Origin: Parietaria judaica
Lineage: Eukaryota > Streptophyta > Magnoliopsida > Rosales > Urticaceae
Assembly (NCBI GenBank): GCA_954871525.1
Contig: OX940863.1
Location: forward strand, 4,502,001-4,566,000
Direction of reading: 5' to 3'
Length of the DNA stretch: 64,000 nt
Part shown: in pieces, positions 1 through 12,560 of the stretch
Layout of the letters: each line of letters begins with the position of its first letter
How positions within the stretch are numbered: position 1 is the stretch's first letter
The notes under the pieces: model-generated
Told to the model about the DNA's origin: nothing
What the model saw: the letters and a program-made list of their open reading frames with translations, nothing else
The model's database searches: none
Position numbers and translations under genes: made by a program

Positions 1-32
<32 letters not shown>
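1..32. repeat. (TA)n microsatellite at window edge
   Basis: Uninterrupted TA dinucleotides run from the first base. Shorter TA and GT runs follow at about 261-310. Confidence 0.95.
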
Positions 33-35
<3 letters not shown>

Positions 36-2749
36 CATTTAATTAGAAATGATAACTTACGTTTGCTTATAAAAGCATGCTCGACAACTTATTTAAGAAA
101 TATATGTGCATTATGCAGATAATTAATTCCGAATGGAAATAATAAAGAAATGGTTCAGTATGCAGTATTCCAAGAAAAATGGAAAATAATAAAAGGACAT
201 GCATTTAAAGTTTAAACCTTTTTAGTCTCCAAAGGGCAAGATTCTCCTAAATCAAAACAATATATATATATATATATATATATAGTGTGTGTGTGTGTGT
301 GTGTATATATATGTCTAATAATTATATATAAATATATATATATATATGTGTTCTAGTTGTAGGCTTATAATAATCAATGGACAGGAAGTTATAATTGTTG
401 AACATATTCTGATACATATAATTGGAATCTTTGACAAAGTTGATCGACAGAAATCAAATTCTAATGTACTTTTTATTTTTAATACTTTTGTTTGTTTGTT
501 ATTTGTCTATATATAATAATGATTAATAACTAATTATGAGCATCAAAGCTAGAAAATATTTGTTCTCTCATCCTTTTTTAGTATACAACTGATTAAATAA
601 TATGGAGATTCCATCAGAAAAAGATATGAAGAAGATCTCCACCATTTATTTAACTTTCTTAAACATTATAATAAAAAGAAATATTAATCAAAACTTTTTA
701 TACACTTTGGAAAGATATATTTAAGTAATTTCCATAGCTTCTTTTTTATGCACGTTCATAATTTACCGCACTTTTTTGTTTATTAGACTTAGTATAGTTC
801 TTAATTGAGGATGAGAACGAAAAGCATACTTGTTATATAATATATATATAGTAATTATAAAGATGTTTTTTTTTTCCTACCTAATACACATAATATGATC
901 ATTCATCGTAAGGCATATATCAATAATAAAATACATTATTGTGATCTATAATTAACATCAATCGTCACAAAATTAATATGTATAAAGTAACGATGTGAAG
1001 TGTCTGTTTAATGCCACAAGTATAATTTCAACACCTCAAATATATATACTATTTATAAAGTAACGACTAATTATAATGTATATATATATTAAGAAACATA
1101 TAGTAGGGCAAACTCATCCACTAGTAATTGTTAACTGGTTTTATACTATAGAAATAAAAAGAATAATTACATGAAAGCAGTCCCTTATTCCCTTTATAAT
1201 TAGTCGTTAGATGTTAATAAAATTTGGAAAGTATATTTATCTCAATATATATCTCTGAAAAGGAAGAAAAAAATTGCCTCGTCATAGCAAAGAAAAACAG
1301 TTTGCATTCGAAATAAAAAGATGAGATACTGAATTGTGAATCTCAAAGGTAAATAAGATTAAGCTCTTACTCTAATCAATATGCAGATATTATCGGCTTT
1401 TGGTCTATCTGTTTTTACTTTTAGGCTAACTCGAAAAGTCTCATTGAGAGATGAATGATTGATCACCTTATAAATCACCGTACTTTATCATATTTAGATT
1501 ATGTCTTGCTCTCGTGGCTCTAGAGATTTTGGTTGTCACAATCACCCTGCCCAACAGAGGTCTAACATATTCGTTATCACTCTTTGGTTGGCTCAAGGCT
1601 CTAGTACAATCTGTAATGCCTCACTCTACTCGATATGATATTGTCCGTTTTGGATGTAAAGTCGTGTAATTTTTTTTTCTTTTGTTTCCACTCAAAAGTA
1701 AGAATAAGAAGTAGATACATATTTTTTACACATATTATTAATACATAGACAAAGATAAATGTCCAACTTGAAAGTGACAATTCCGTAAATAGGAACCATA
1801 AAAATGGGTGATTTCTGATTGGTGATATCAATATAAACCCTACTTGCCTAATGAATAAAAGTATAAAACCACAACATGTGATTATTATCGTTAACTAAAT
1901 TCCCATGGCCTTAAAATTATTGGGAATCTTTTTTTATGTAATAACTAGTTTTGCCTTGAAATTCAAGGGAATCTCTTATCTGTGCATAAATTTTGGTTTT
2001 GTTCGAGCTTTAATATGATCGTGACATGGCCAAAATTGTCAATGTCTATCTTCTCTGCCCATTTTCGAAATGTGTGGTGAATAAAATTCATGTTGGACTT
2101 GTACACAATAATTTCATCATATTTCGTTTTCAGAGACATTGTTTTCAAAAGTTTTGCTTCCTGATATTAATGATGTAAAAAAAGTAATACACGTATATTT
2201 TTTACAACACAATAATATTTGGAGACCTATATATAATTTGGCCTTTTAAAGTATTTTAAACCTTGATTTAAAAACAGTGGGGGGTAATTATTATTTTTCA
2301 TATCACATTGAGAATGATTTTCATTTTTACAAAATTAATTTTTATTTTGGCCGTGTGAGATTAACATGAAACTGGCATCAGAATATATTCTCTGATATTC
2401 CTCCGTACAAGAAGAAACCCTCATAATAGGTTAAACTTTAAACTAATATTGAGTCATGATGATAAACAATCATATAATTACCTTCGTATCGTTATCAATG
2501 TTATATTAAAAATGTTATAATTGTTACGTAATATAATATCGGATAGTGTTGAGATTTGCCAGCCAATCAACACTCAAATGTCAAGTAATAAAACATATTC
2601 TTATTCTCCTTAATCTCTCCCAAAAAAAATCACCGCTTCATAATAATATTAATAGCCATTCAATCAGCTTCTGATTCTTATCGTACTACTAAGCTGTCTT
2701 ATTGATAAAAATAGAGAAATAATTATGGTGGGTCATCATGCATTTGAAG
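33..2749. other. AT-rich intergenic DNA, no gene seen
   Basis: No open frame here has recognisable protein similarity or codon structure. Only short AT-rich runs and small microsatellites are visible. No RNA gene or clear transposon ends were found. Confidence 0.6.
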
Positions 2750-3300
2750 TAGAGCTGTGCAAACGACGTTGCCACTCACGACGCGACGCGTCGCGACGCA
2801 AACAGTGCAAGTCGCGACGCGTCGCGATTCACGCGGCAAAAGTCGCGACGCGTCGCGATCTCGGGCTCTGGCCGCGACGCGTCAGGGCTTGATCCGCGTG
2901 AAGCGATCGACGGCCCAGATCGTGCCACGTCAGCGATCCGCGTGATTTTGTCCTTTTGGGGCATAAATAACACACTTTTTACCCGAATTTTATTCCACAA
3001 CCACAATTATTACCCACTTTACTCGAATTTCAACCCTAAAATTTCAAATTTCAAATACTTTTCACCCACCATCTTCTCACAATTATTCACCCTCTTCACC
3101 CACAACAATTATTATTCACCCACCTAGAGCTGCACGCGCCTTCGTCGCGACCGATCGCGACGAAAGTCGCCAAAATCGCGAGCAGGGACGTCGCGATGCG
3201 TCGTGGCTTGGCTGGTCGCGATGCGTCGCGACGTGGTCGCGATTTAGCGAGGAAGGACCAAAAAAAGGGCTGCGGCAAAAGTTATTTTTTGTTTCCAATG
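2750..3300 (-). repeat. CpG-rich palindrome array at presumed hAT 3' end
   Basis: The block starts with TAGAGCTGTGCAAACG, a hAT-like terminus. It then carries the 16-bp perfect palindrome TCGCGACGCGTCGCGA at 2812-2827 and 2843-2858, a one-mismatch copy at 2781-2796 and a partial copy near 2872. Spacing of the first three starts is exactly 31 bp. A second group of related TCGCGA motifs lies at about 3145-3245, after another TAGAGCTGC at 3125. It sits downstream of the minus-strand hAT coding remnant at 3707-4231. Subterminal motif arrays that bind transposase are known for Ac/Ds-type hAT elements; that role here is inferred. Confidence 0.6.
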
Positions 3301-3706
3301 TTTAATTTTATTAGTTTTTATCCGAATTTAAGTATTAAATTATGTAAACTTATTATTTAAACTTTATTTATTTCAAAATTAATATTTTAGTATGTTATTA
3401 TTGTGTAACATATTATTAATTTTAATTTATAAGTTAATTTTTAAGTTGTAATATATGTTAATAAGTATTAATGTGTACCATATTAATAATTATTAAAATT
3501 CTAAAACAAATAAGTAAATATGATAAAACAAGATATTAAAAAAAAGTTGTATTATTCATTGTGAATATTACAATATGGTGGAAGAAGTTGTAAATATTCA
3601 GTGTAAATATTACAAGATGCCTCACTAAAACCTCTCTTAAAAAACCCTCCTTAGGGACATAAAACCAAGAGAGGAAAGAGCACATCATATTGGAGTTTAC
3701 ATTGCG

Positions 3707-4231
3707 TCACTCGGGGAACCAGTCGTTAAACCTTTGCGTCATAAGCTCTAGGTCGGTTGGCTCGGACCGTTGGGCGATGGTGGGGTTACGGAACATCCAA
3801 TCGTTCAACACCACCGCTTGCTCGAGGTGTGTGGGAGTTGTTGACGCCCTCCGGTCGTCGATTATATGCTGAGCCGAGCTGAACGCGCTCTCCGAAGCAA
3901 CGCTGGAAATGGGGATGGACAGTATATCCCTCGCCATTCTCGCCAATATCGGGAATCTTTCCCGTTGATTCTTCCACCATCCAATCACATCGAACTCGAC
4001 GGAGTCCTCGTCGATCCGCAGGCCGTAGTACCGCTTCAGTTCTTGCGGGGCACCGTCCGTTTCCTCCGCTCGTGCCGGTGGCGTACCGGATCCCGATGCT
4101 TCTCCGCGATCCAGTCTTTGCTTCAGTCTCCGGACAAATGCTAGGCCGGTCTTGGTTGGGCTTTCCATAACTGCCCTTTGCTCCGCCTCCACGTTGAACT
4201 GTGGGAACCACGTTGAACGTTGAACGTTCAA
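3707..4231 (-). pseudogene. hAT transposase C-terminal fragment
   Basis: The 174-residue frame ends with a typical hAT C-terminal dimerisation region. It contains the block WWKNQRERFPILARMARDIL, then SSVASESAFSSAQ, then a conserved LNDWM segment. This is the domain by which hAT transposases (RICESLEEPER/Ac type) dimerise. The zinc-finger BED domain and the catalytic core that should precede it are absent, so it is a broken copy. The 5' side is disturbed: 28 bases at 4141-4168 recur as an exact inverted copy at 4241-4268. A MULE-type element begins at 4312, cutting off any upstream sequence. Its GC content is well above its surroundings. Confidence 0.8.
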
Positions 4232-4268
4232 CCTTTAATCATGGAAAGCCCAACCAAGACCGGCCTAG
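4141..4268. repeat. 28-bp perfect inverted repeat inside hAT remnant
   Basis: Bases 4141-4168 and 4241-4268 are exact reverse complements separated by 72 bases. The left copy is inside the transposase frame and the right copy lies just beyond its start. This looks like a small inverted duplication made during repair. Confidence 0.85.
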
Positions 4269-4311
4269 CTTTTGAAGAAATGGTAGTTTGCAAAAGGAAA
4301 ATTAATAATAA

Positions 4312-5928
4312 GAGTTAATTGCGGCAAAAAGACCCAACCTTTCATCAAATACTTGTGTATACAACCTCCGTAAATGGCGGTAAAAGTACCCAAACTTGGT
4401 ATTTGGGAGTTGACCGAGAAAATCTATCTATGTGGCTATTAGCCTTTGCCACATGGCACTTGGCCGCCACGTGCCATGCCGGGTAATTATTATTATTTAA
4501 ATATATATTTTTTATTTTCAAAAAAATTATTTTTTAAAAAATTTTATTTTTTCCCCAATAATAACAAATCATGAATATTTAAATATTTAAATATTCATTA
4601 TCGGCTAAAATAATTATTTTTAAAAAAGTGGGTAGATAGAAATAAAAATCACCGTTCACGGTTCACTTGAATTCCGTTTCCGATCCGGTTCACACGTCGA
4701 ATAAAATTGTTTAATATGTTTAATAATAATAACCAATAAACACATACATATTGTTTAAAAAGTCAAGACATAATTAAATACACACCACTTATTAAAAAAA
4801 ATAGTAGTCATATTTATATTTAACGATTTTTTATTTATTTATTTGCATGATATTTTTTTTGTGTTTTCATTTTATAATAATAATTTTTTAATATGTTTTT
4901 TATTTAGGGTTAATGACGGCAAAAATACCCAAAGTTTGGTCAAAGAACCCCTCGTGTACCCAAAGTTTAAAAGTGGTGGTAAAAATACCCAAAGTGGCAT
5001 TTGGGGAGTTGACCACTCCATTCTCGTTGCGCCGTTAACTTACCCGTTAACACTGGCCACACGGGCAAACGTTGGTTGTTGACATAACAATTTTTGCCTA
5101 ATGGATGAGCCTAAATAAGTCTTATTTACGACAAGACAACAAATTAAACCCCTAACTAATACTATTTAATACAACTAATTGAACCCCTCATGATTACACT
5201 TAACAAAAAAAAAATTGTCCATGTGGTCAGGGTTAACGAGTAAGTTAACGGCATTACGAGAATTAAGTGGTCAACTCCTCAAATGTGACTTTGGGTATTT
5301 TTGCCACCACTTTTAAACTTTGGGTACACGAAGGGTTCTTTGACCAAACTTTGGGTATTTTTGCCGTCATTAACCCTTTTATTTATATATTATTCTATTA
5401 TAAAAATTGTCGTTAAATAATCATATGATTATTATTGATTATTATTATTTAACATATTAAGAGATTTCGTTCCACCAGTGAACCGGATCGAATGCGGAGC
5501 TTGAGTGAACCGTGAACGGTGATTTTTTTCTTTATTTATTTCGTTTGACCCACTTTTCTTAAATGAATAATTATATTTAATAATAAAAACCAATAATGAA
5601 TATTTAAATTTAATAATGAATATTTAAATTTAAATATTCATTATTGGTTATTATTGAAAAATAATTTAATTTTTATAAAAAATTAAAAAGTTTTTTTAAA
5701 AAAATATATTTTTTAAATTATTTAATAAAACAATAATTACGTGGCATGCCACGTGGAGGCCAAGTGCCATGTGGCATACCACGTGGCAAAGGCTAATAGC
5801 CACGTGGATAAATTTTTCTTGGTCAACTCTCAAATGCCGAGTTTGAGTATTTTTTCCGTCATTTACGGAAGTTGTATATACAGCAGAGCATTTGACCAAA
5901 GGTTGGGTCTTTTTGCCGCAATTAACCC
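4312..5928. mobile_element. MULE-type non-autonomous element with long TIRs
   Basis: Terminal inverted repeats of roughly 400 bp face each other (about 4312-4712 and 5470-5928). The ends read GAGTTAATTGCGGCAAAAA on the left, and the complementary right end starts GGGTTAATTGCGGC. TTAATAATAA flanks both sides (4302-4311 and 5929-5938), a 9-10 bp target duplication, although the site is low-complexity. Long TIRs and 9-bp duplications are hallmarks of Mutator-like elements. There is no transposase, so it is non-autonomous. A second element of the same superfamily is inserted inside (4907-5376). Confidence 0.82.
4907..5376. mobile_element. Nested 470-bp MULE-type MITE
   Basis: Inverted repeats of about 165 bp start with GGGTTAATGACGGCAAAAAT on both ends. 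A perfect 9-bp duplication TTTTATTTA flanks it (4898-4906 and 5377-5385). It carries no coding capacity. Related copies make up the cluster at 36123-37015. It interrupts the older element at 4312-5928, which fixes the order of insertion. Confidence 0.92.
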
Positions 5929-5938
5929 TTAATAATAA

Positions 5939-6535
5939 TAACAAAATAGGACCTATAAATTGTACTTGCTACTCTATAATAGCCTTTTGGAACCACTTGC
6001 CTTTGAATATTTACATCTGGGTCACCTTAATCAAATGTTGAGTGAATCAACAAATCAAAGTGATTCAAATGTTTGACAATAGAATATTCGTGATATATAA
6101 TTTTGTTTTTGTTTTTTTTTTTAAACCGAATAAGGAATTAAAGTTTTGATATCACATCACACTTCAATTTCTTATTTTCAACTTTAAAATAGAGTATAGT
6201 GTCTCAAAAGTATTGATCCTTAGCTATAGGTTCAAAACAAATCGATTACATATGTGAAAAATAATAATTTACACAATAGAAAAGATGGCGATTATGATAC
6301 TTATATAAGCATCCAATTCATTTGTCCTTTATTGTAATCAAATGTTTTTTTTGGACTGCCCTTGTGCTATATTTCACGTATTAATAAGTATATATAAATA
6401 TTAGAGCAAGCATAGCATAGGATGCTCAGCTCTATTACTACTACGGCATGTGGGTCCAACTCCAAACAAGTCGGGTCTTAGTGATGGGTCCTCAAGCTCA
6501 AACAACAGTCCACAACTCCAATGAATTTAACTACA
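5939..6535. other. Intergenic, nothing recognised
   Basis: AT-rich single-copy-looking sequence with no supportable frame, RNA gene or element ends. Confidence 0.5.
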
Positions 6536-6543
6536 CTACAAAG

Positions 6544-7061
6544 CAAGGTTCGACTTTTCTACGATTATCTTCGATAATCTTCGATTATCCGTCTTGCCCG
6601 TAGTTATCGGCAAGACGGTCATGCCAGTACTTTTTCATGATTTTTGTCGAAAATCGGCAAACATCTTGGAATACGGGTTCCGGAAATTTCAAAATTAGAG
6701 CAAAAATATGGTACTTTTCAAGAAATTTTGCACTTTTCGATGATTTTATCCGAGTATTTACATATGTGAGAGTGAGACTATATTTTATTTACCTATGTTT
6801 GAGTATGAAATGATTTTATTTTTGACATTTTAATGTTTTATCAACATTATAAACTTAGTAAATATATTCTTAAAAATATTTTTGTGATTTTTCATTGATA
6901 ATCCTCGATAAGTGTCGATAATCCATCGATAATCCTCGATAAGTATTGGTAACGATAATCTACAGTGTTTATTAGTTTTCCGTCGATTAATCGGCAAGCA
7001 AACGATAAATCCGTCGAAAACGGCAAGCGATTTATCGGCAAATTCGGCAAGTTGAACCTTG
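6544..7061. mobile_element. hAT-like MITE, 518 bp
   Basis: The ends are CAAGGTTCGAC at 6544 and the complement of CAAGGTTCAAC at 7061. A perfect 8-bp target duplication CTACAAAG lies at 6536-6543 and 7062-7069. The interior is rich in short GATAATC and CGGCAAG motifs on both arms. Eight-base duplications and short TIRs fit hAT. The end resembles the terminus (CAAGGTTTAAA in complement) of the hAT fragment near 35526, a possible source of transposase. Confidence 0.88.
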
Positions 7062-7069
7062 CTACAAAG

Positions 7070-8604
7070 TACAAACAAGCATACAAGTAAATTCTACGGA
7101 TATCTGCGGTAAAAGTATCACAAAATATTTTTCATACATGGCATATTTTAAAATTTATTTTTATCCTAGAAAAAATTATACAAAAGTTAAAATATTTTCT
7201 TTTAGATATTTAAAATTTTGATCACGATAAAACAAAATTTAGAATATGCAGTGTACAAAGACGTACTTTGTGATACTTTAACTGCAAATATCCATAAATA
7301 ATATATAAAAAACTTAGCCGATTTATAACACCATGATATTTATTGGTTGATTGAAATTTCGATTTTAGAGTTATGTGCATCAACATTAGTGTTTTGCATT
7401 GATTTCCCAATTTTGTTGGCATTTAAAAAGCCAAAGCATTTGAGAGTGAATGATTGAGAAAGAGATAAATTGTTAAGTTTTGACAAGTGACAAAATGGAC
7501 CCACCACACTCCTATTTTGCACCATCCAATATGGCCATGATCATCAACTTTCCTTTTTCATAAATGGTGATTAATAATTTAACCTTTTTTAATACACTAT
7601 CAATTATGCATTAATATTAGTTTATAGTACTTTAAGATAATATTAAGTTTAATTTCTTTCCCTTTCAGTCTCTTCTGTAATTTTACAATTTTTTGCCCGT
7701 CAATGTTCCGACACGTGGCACTTTTCAATCGGACGTGTCGCACCTGAATGGTTCAGTGGGTCCATCACGCAGTAATTCTTATTTCTCTCTCTTCTAGAAG
7801 CGTTATTGGACGTGCAAAAATAATTTATTTCTCTCTCTTTTTTTTAACTTCAATATGTAGTGCTCCTTATAAATAGATGGTAGATTTTTGCATTAATTTA
7901 CAATTAATTTCATTAAAAAATTCAAAATCTATAAATTCAAAATTGGTGCTATTCTGGATTTATTTATAAATAGATGGTAGATTTTTGCCCTTATTACAAA
8001 AGACAATTCTGAATTCTTGAAGTAGTAATGATGAAAACGTATAAAAAAAGTTGAAATAAACTTTGAGAGTGTATTTAAGTTATTTTTGCAAATATAAAAA
8101 AAATGACAAAAATTAAAATAGCGAGTATATAAAAAACTAATCCTAAATGCTATAAATTTTGTGGTGCTTAGGCAATAGTACGGTTTTTTTACTCGTTAGT
8201 CGCTAAGAAAAAAAAAATTCACCCAGCTCATTTATGGAATGGAAGGGTCACGATTCACGTACATGAATTGATTGCTCGAATACATTAAAGAAATGGTGTT
8301 CCAAAAATGAATGATGATGTGAATCTAAAGCCTCCATGAGGTGGATTTACTGTTTAAATAAAGTAATAAAGCACAAATAAAAACGGCCAAAGTAGTGTAA
8401 CTTGTTCAAATTACGTAACTCAACGGAACTCTACGATGGCATATTCAATCTAAATACTTTAAATAAATCTTAGAAAATGTTGCTTGTTGTAAAGGCACTT
8501 CCTAATCGGATAGGAAAATGACCCAGTGGACGTCTTAATCTTAATTTCTTATGGGGAAAAATGAAATTAAAAAAATAATACTTTTTTTTTTTCAAAAAAA
8601 AAAA
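7070..8604. other. Intergenic, no gene seen
   Basis: AT-rich. A short repeated phrase around ATAAATAGATGGTAGATTTT occurs at about 7870 and 7968. No coding frame, tRNA or complete element was identified. Confidence 0.5.
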
Positions 8605-9105
8605 AATTAGGAATGACAATTCGTGCTACGTGTTGTGTCTTATTTATTTTTCATTAATCGTGTTAGAAGACAAATCCCGACTCGCTTTGTTTTATAATCA
8701 TGTTTGCCTTGTCTACCCGTTTAATCTTTTTAAACGATTCAATTATTTTTAAATAATAAATTAATTTATTTCAGATTTATTTGACTTAATTTATTTAATA
8801 AGACGATTTAAATTTTAAAATTAATTAACAATTATCTACATTCATCCATTATGTCTAACTAAGTCTCATCAAATATAACAATTTAATATAAAATGTATAA
8901 AATATATTTTTGTTTGTTTCTTAATCAGGTCTAATTGAGACTCATCGTATTATCGTGTTCGTATAACGTTCACTCGTTATTTAATTTTTTTGGCAAAGTT
9001 AGGCTCAACTTATTTACGGTCGACCCAAATCCAATTATCTCGTATCGTAACTGTATCGTGTTTCGTATCCCACTCCAAATCGACACTGTTACTCTTTGTA
9101 AGCCC
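8605..9105. mobile_element. Degraded hAT-like MITE relative
   Basis: It begins TAGGAATGACAATTCGTG and contains CGTGTT, ACCCGTTTAATC and CGTATC phrases shared with the better-preserved element at 24379-24924. The right end is decayed (near CACTCCAAATCGACAC) and no target duplication could be found. It is therefore called by similarity to the other copy. Confidence 0.5.
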
Positions 9106-9129
9106 CAACCCGGTTAAATAATCTGAGAT

Positions 9130-9281
9130 CACGTGTAACACGTACGTTGGTAGGCGCGTGAGAACGTTGAAGTCTTTTGACCAATTTCATAAAACTCCTT
9201 GCGTGCACGTGTAACACGTACGTTGGTAGGCGCGTGAGAACGTTGAAGTCTTTTGACCAATTTCATAAAACTCCTTGCGTG
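9130..9281. repeat. 76-bp tandem duplication
   Basis: Two essentially identical head-to-tail copies (9130-9205 and 9206-9281) start at CACGTGTAACACG. They contain ACGT cores and CACGTG-like boxes. They lie just upstream of the retroelement LTR at 9321. Confidence 0.92.
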
Positions 9282-9320
9282 ACGAGTGACGGCCTCTTCG
9301 CTTTCTTTTAATTTTAATTA

Positions 9321-9554
9321 TGCTATAAAATAATGAAGAACTAAGCTAAGAACGTAACAACAAGAAGAGAGAATATGAGAGGGAATAGAGAGAGTATTAT
9401 TGCATTGAGAGTGTGTTACAATGAGCACCCAAAGCCTCTATTTATAGGGCTAAGGGAAATGAAGAATAGGAAACATAATAAATGAGAATATTACATTCAT
9501 TACTATAGTTGACTCTCTAATATTGACATCCACAAAATCTTGGTATTTATAACA
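9321..9554 (-). repeat. 3' LTR of antisense copia-like element
   Basis: 234 bp from TGCTATAAAATAATG to GGTATTTATAACA. It matches 15154-15342 closely over the shared part. The minus strand carries a TATAAATAGAGG promoter-like motif (plus CCTCTATTTATAGG near 9436). Confidence 0.85.
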
Positions 9555-9565
9555 CTCCCCCTTGG
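9555..9565 (-). other. Polypurine tract
   Basis: CCAAGGGGGAG on the minus strand directly abuts the LTR TG start. This is the usual priming site for plus-strand synthesis. Confidence 0.75.
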
Positions 9566-9596
9566 ATGTCAATGTCATCGTAATACACATAATTGA

Positions 9597-9755
9597 TTTT
9601 AAGCTGCCTCGTTAAAACCTTTCCAGGAAAACTCAATGTGGGATAAAACCTTGGTAAAGGAAAAAGAGTACAGCGCGAGCTGTATCATTCCAATCTTGTG
9701 AGTCGGTTTCTTGATTGATGAAGCAAGTAGCGCCTCTGTGAGCAAATCTGCCAGA
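9597..9755 (-). pseudogene. Copia RNase H C-terminal remnant
   Basis: Minus-strand reading gives ADLLTEALLASSIKKPTHK followed by IGM. This matches the conserved ADL-T-AL ... KIGM end of copia RNase H. The frame decays afterwards. Its position just upstream of the purine tract is where the end of pol is expected. Confidence 0.65.
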
Positions 9756-10296
9756 CAATTGCTTGAATCAAATCTTTCACTTCATTGTAAGCATTTAACA
9801 TTGGCTTGATGCATGATATCCCTAATTCGTTGGGAACTTTGTTTTCAATAATTGTCCATAGACAATGGAGGTATTAACAAAATATTTTACTAGACCAATA
9901 CGGTGATTCTTATACTCATCACATAAGATGCCTTTTTCATTTAGCAGTCAACGAAATTCATTTCATAATCTGGAATTTTCTCGCAAACTTCAAGTTGCTA
10001 CTTAATATATATATTTCTTGATCATTTTTGTAGATGCATCTACTCATAATATTTCACTAATATATGGGCCCATAAATATTCCAGGTTTACTAATCGCAAG
10101 ATGCTAATGTTTCAATAAATACTTCACTTTGAAATAAATCACCATATGAGAATTCAACGAACCATATTGTTCATTAATAAATTATTTATCCGGGATAATC
10201 ATACCAGTCATTGCTAACATCAAATATGAATTCTCAACTCTTTTTGCATCATTATTGATCCGGTATAGCCACACCAGTCATGCCAACATTCGTGAA

Positions 10297-10460
10297 ATTC
10301 AGGTTCTATTAGTGAACTTTTGGTTCCATTAGCGAACTTCTGGTTTTATTATCGAACTTCTGGTTCTATTGATGAACTTCTAGTTCCATTAGCGAACTTC
10401 TGTTTCAATTATGAACTTCCATTAGCGAACTTTTGGTTTTATTAGTGAGCTTCCAATTCA
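10297..10460. repeat. Degenerate about 24-bp tandem repeats
   Basis: Seven or more variants of GGTTCTATTAGTGAACTTCT follow each other with small changes (agcgaac, atcgaac, gatgaac). They lie inside the decayed retroelement. Confidence 0.8.
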
Positions 10461-11209
10461 CTTTTCTCATTTATTCATCATATAATACATGGGGAGAGAA
10501 TGCTCACTTTCTTGAACTTAAAGCTCTTATTTTGAGCAGACCTCTTCTGGAGGATATTTCATAAGTCTCATTTATGCTTACTTATAGTCTTAATTGAAGT
10601 ATCTAAATCATGATACTTTCTCCCCCTTTTCACGTTTGAGCTTATGCAATGAGTTCATCATGTGAACAACATTCATGTTTAGATAATAAAGCTCATAAGG
10701 CTTCCATTATAGGGTTACAAACTTAAATAAGTGTTTTGTTGCCATATATCTCAACTTTAAATATTTTCTTTTGTTCTACTTCCAGTATTAATTTCAATAT
10801 TGTTAATTTATTTTCTACTTCAGGTAGTAATTCCAATATATTTAATTTATTTTCTACTTCAGGTAGATGAAATTTTCACAACCATTTCTTTTCATCTTCA
10901 TGTCAAAGACATTTATTTTTAAGCATCTCTTTGAGATTGGCGTCAACATAGCCTCACTAATAGCATTGCAATATCCAGCTTGCGATATGTTTTATCTCAG
11001 AAGCTCATAAACCACTTTATTTTAGGAAATATAATATGTAAATATGCAATGGATAATAATCTAAAAGGAAAAATAGATAAAACACAAATTAAAATTAAAT
11101 AATAAACATATAAAGCAAATAATAAAAAAAGAATACTAACTCAAAAATTATAGACTATGAAAGTGAAGATTCTCGTCATTTTAATACTCATAATGTCTAA
11201 GTAGCTTTT

Positions 11210-11900
11210 TAACACTTCAAGTGATTCGGTCAACATTCACTTCGAGGAATGAAATTACTCTAGCCATTTTTCAATTACATTCTTCAGGAAATGATTTTAT
11301 TTGCAAGTCACTCTATCTTTATAACCCATATTCATTGTATTTTTATATATAAATTCACTTCAAAGAATTATATATCCACCTTCAATTATACAAGTAAGCA
11401 TTCTCTTCAAGGAATCACTTTTTAACTTCTTATTTACGTTCTCTTCAAGGAATTACATTATTTACCCACTTCTAGTGGTGATGCGATGCCTCATCGAAAA
11501 TAGTATCATGGGTTCATAAAACTATTTGTCCACTTCTGGTGGTAATGTAAACTTTTCCCAAGCTTGACAGAGTTTTGGTTATATACCATTATCTACTTAT
11601 ATTGTATAATACTCACATGTCATTTATTTCAGGAAATATGCATAAATTTTTTTATATCCACTTCAGGGAATATTACCATTAAAATGTCATAAAATTATAG
11701 TATTCACTCCGGGGAATGTTTATTACCCAAAGCAACAAAATGAGGGTATTCACTTCAAGGAATATTGCAGAATTAAAATATTGTAATTCACTTCGGGGAA
11801 TATTATTAATAAAAAAAATCTATTCACTTCCGGGAATGTTCCTAATTCAAAATAGTAATAAATTATATCCTAATTCAAAATATTAATAAATTATAATACT
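11210..11900. repeat. Dispersed ATTCACTTC-GGGAATATT motif cluster
   Basis: About a dozen variants of TTCACTTCAGGGAATATT recur at irregular 50-70 bp spacing, part of the same retroelement interior. A second phrase, CCACTTCTGGTGGTAATG, occurs twice (about 11466 and 11530). Confidence 0.7.
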
Positions 11901-12429
11901 CAATTCCGAAATTTTCTTCTAACAAATTACACTCTTGTTTTAGCTACTTCCGGAGCATGAAATAAATATATAAATTGAGATTAATGAATATGTAAAATAA
12001 AAGAGCATAAATCTGTAGACATGTCGATATATAAAATATTTAAAACTTATTTGATTCCTTATATATGCAGATATACCATATATATTATATAATGATATCT
12101 TGATGGTGATAATAATCTGTATAAATATATATATATATATTATATATAAAATAAGTTATTATACTATATAGATATCAAACAAGCTCTAAAATTATATGCA
12201 CAGCAATATGTACGAATAAATAATATTAACAATAGTGTACATATAAAATATATAAGGTAATATACGAATATATCATATACATGTGTCAAGAAGAATGAAA
12301 AACTGTATATGTATATATAAGGCAATACGTAATACACAACTTTATATATGGCAATCAAAATCACTCTCAATATGGGATGAATATACATATATACTATAAT
12401 GTAATATTCGCACTAAATATACAAAGTTT

Positions 12430-12448
12430 GATTTTCAAAAATTTCAAT

Positions 12449-12483
<35 letters not shown>

Positions 12484-12523
12484 CTACGTATAAGGCTTAT
12501 ATATAATGGCATTAATAATGCAG

Positions 12524-12557
<34 letters not shown>
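12430..12557. repeat. TA microsatellites
   Basis: Two (TA)n runs at about 12453-12481 and 12529-12557. Confidence 0.9.

Positions 12558-12560
<3 letters not shown>

Noticed and set aside
4843..5944. Small frames within the MULE MITE arms (also near 21579, 36603 and 36840)
   Set aside because: They are mirrored in every copy of the non-coding inverted repeats, so they are not genes.
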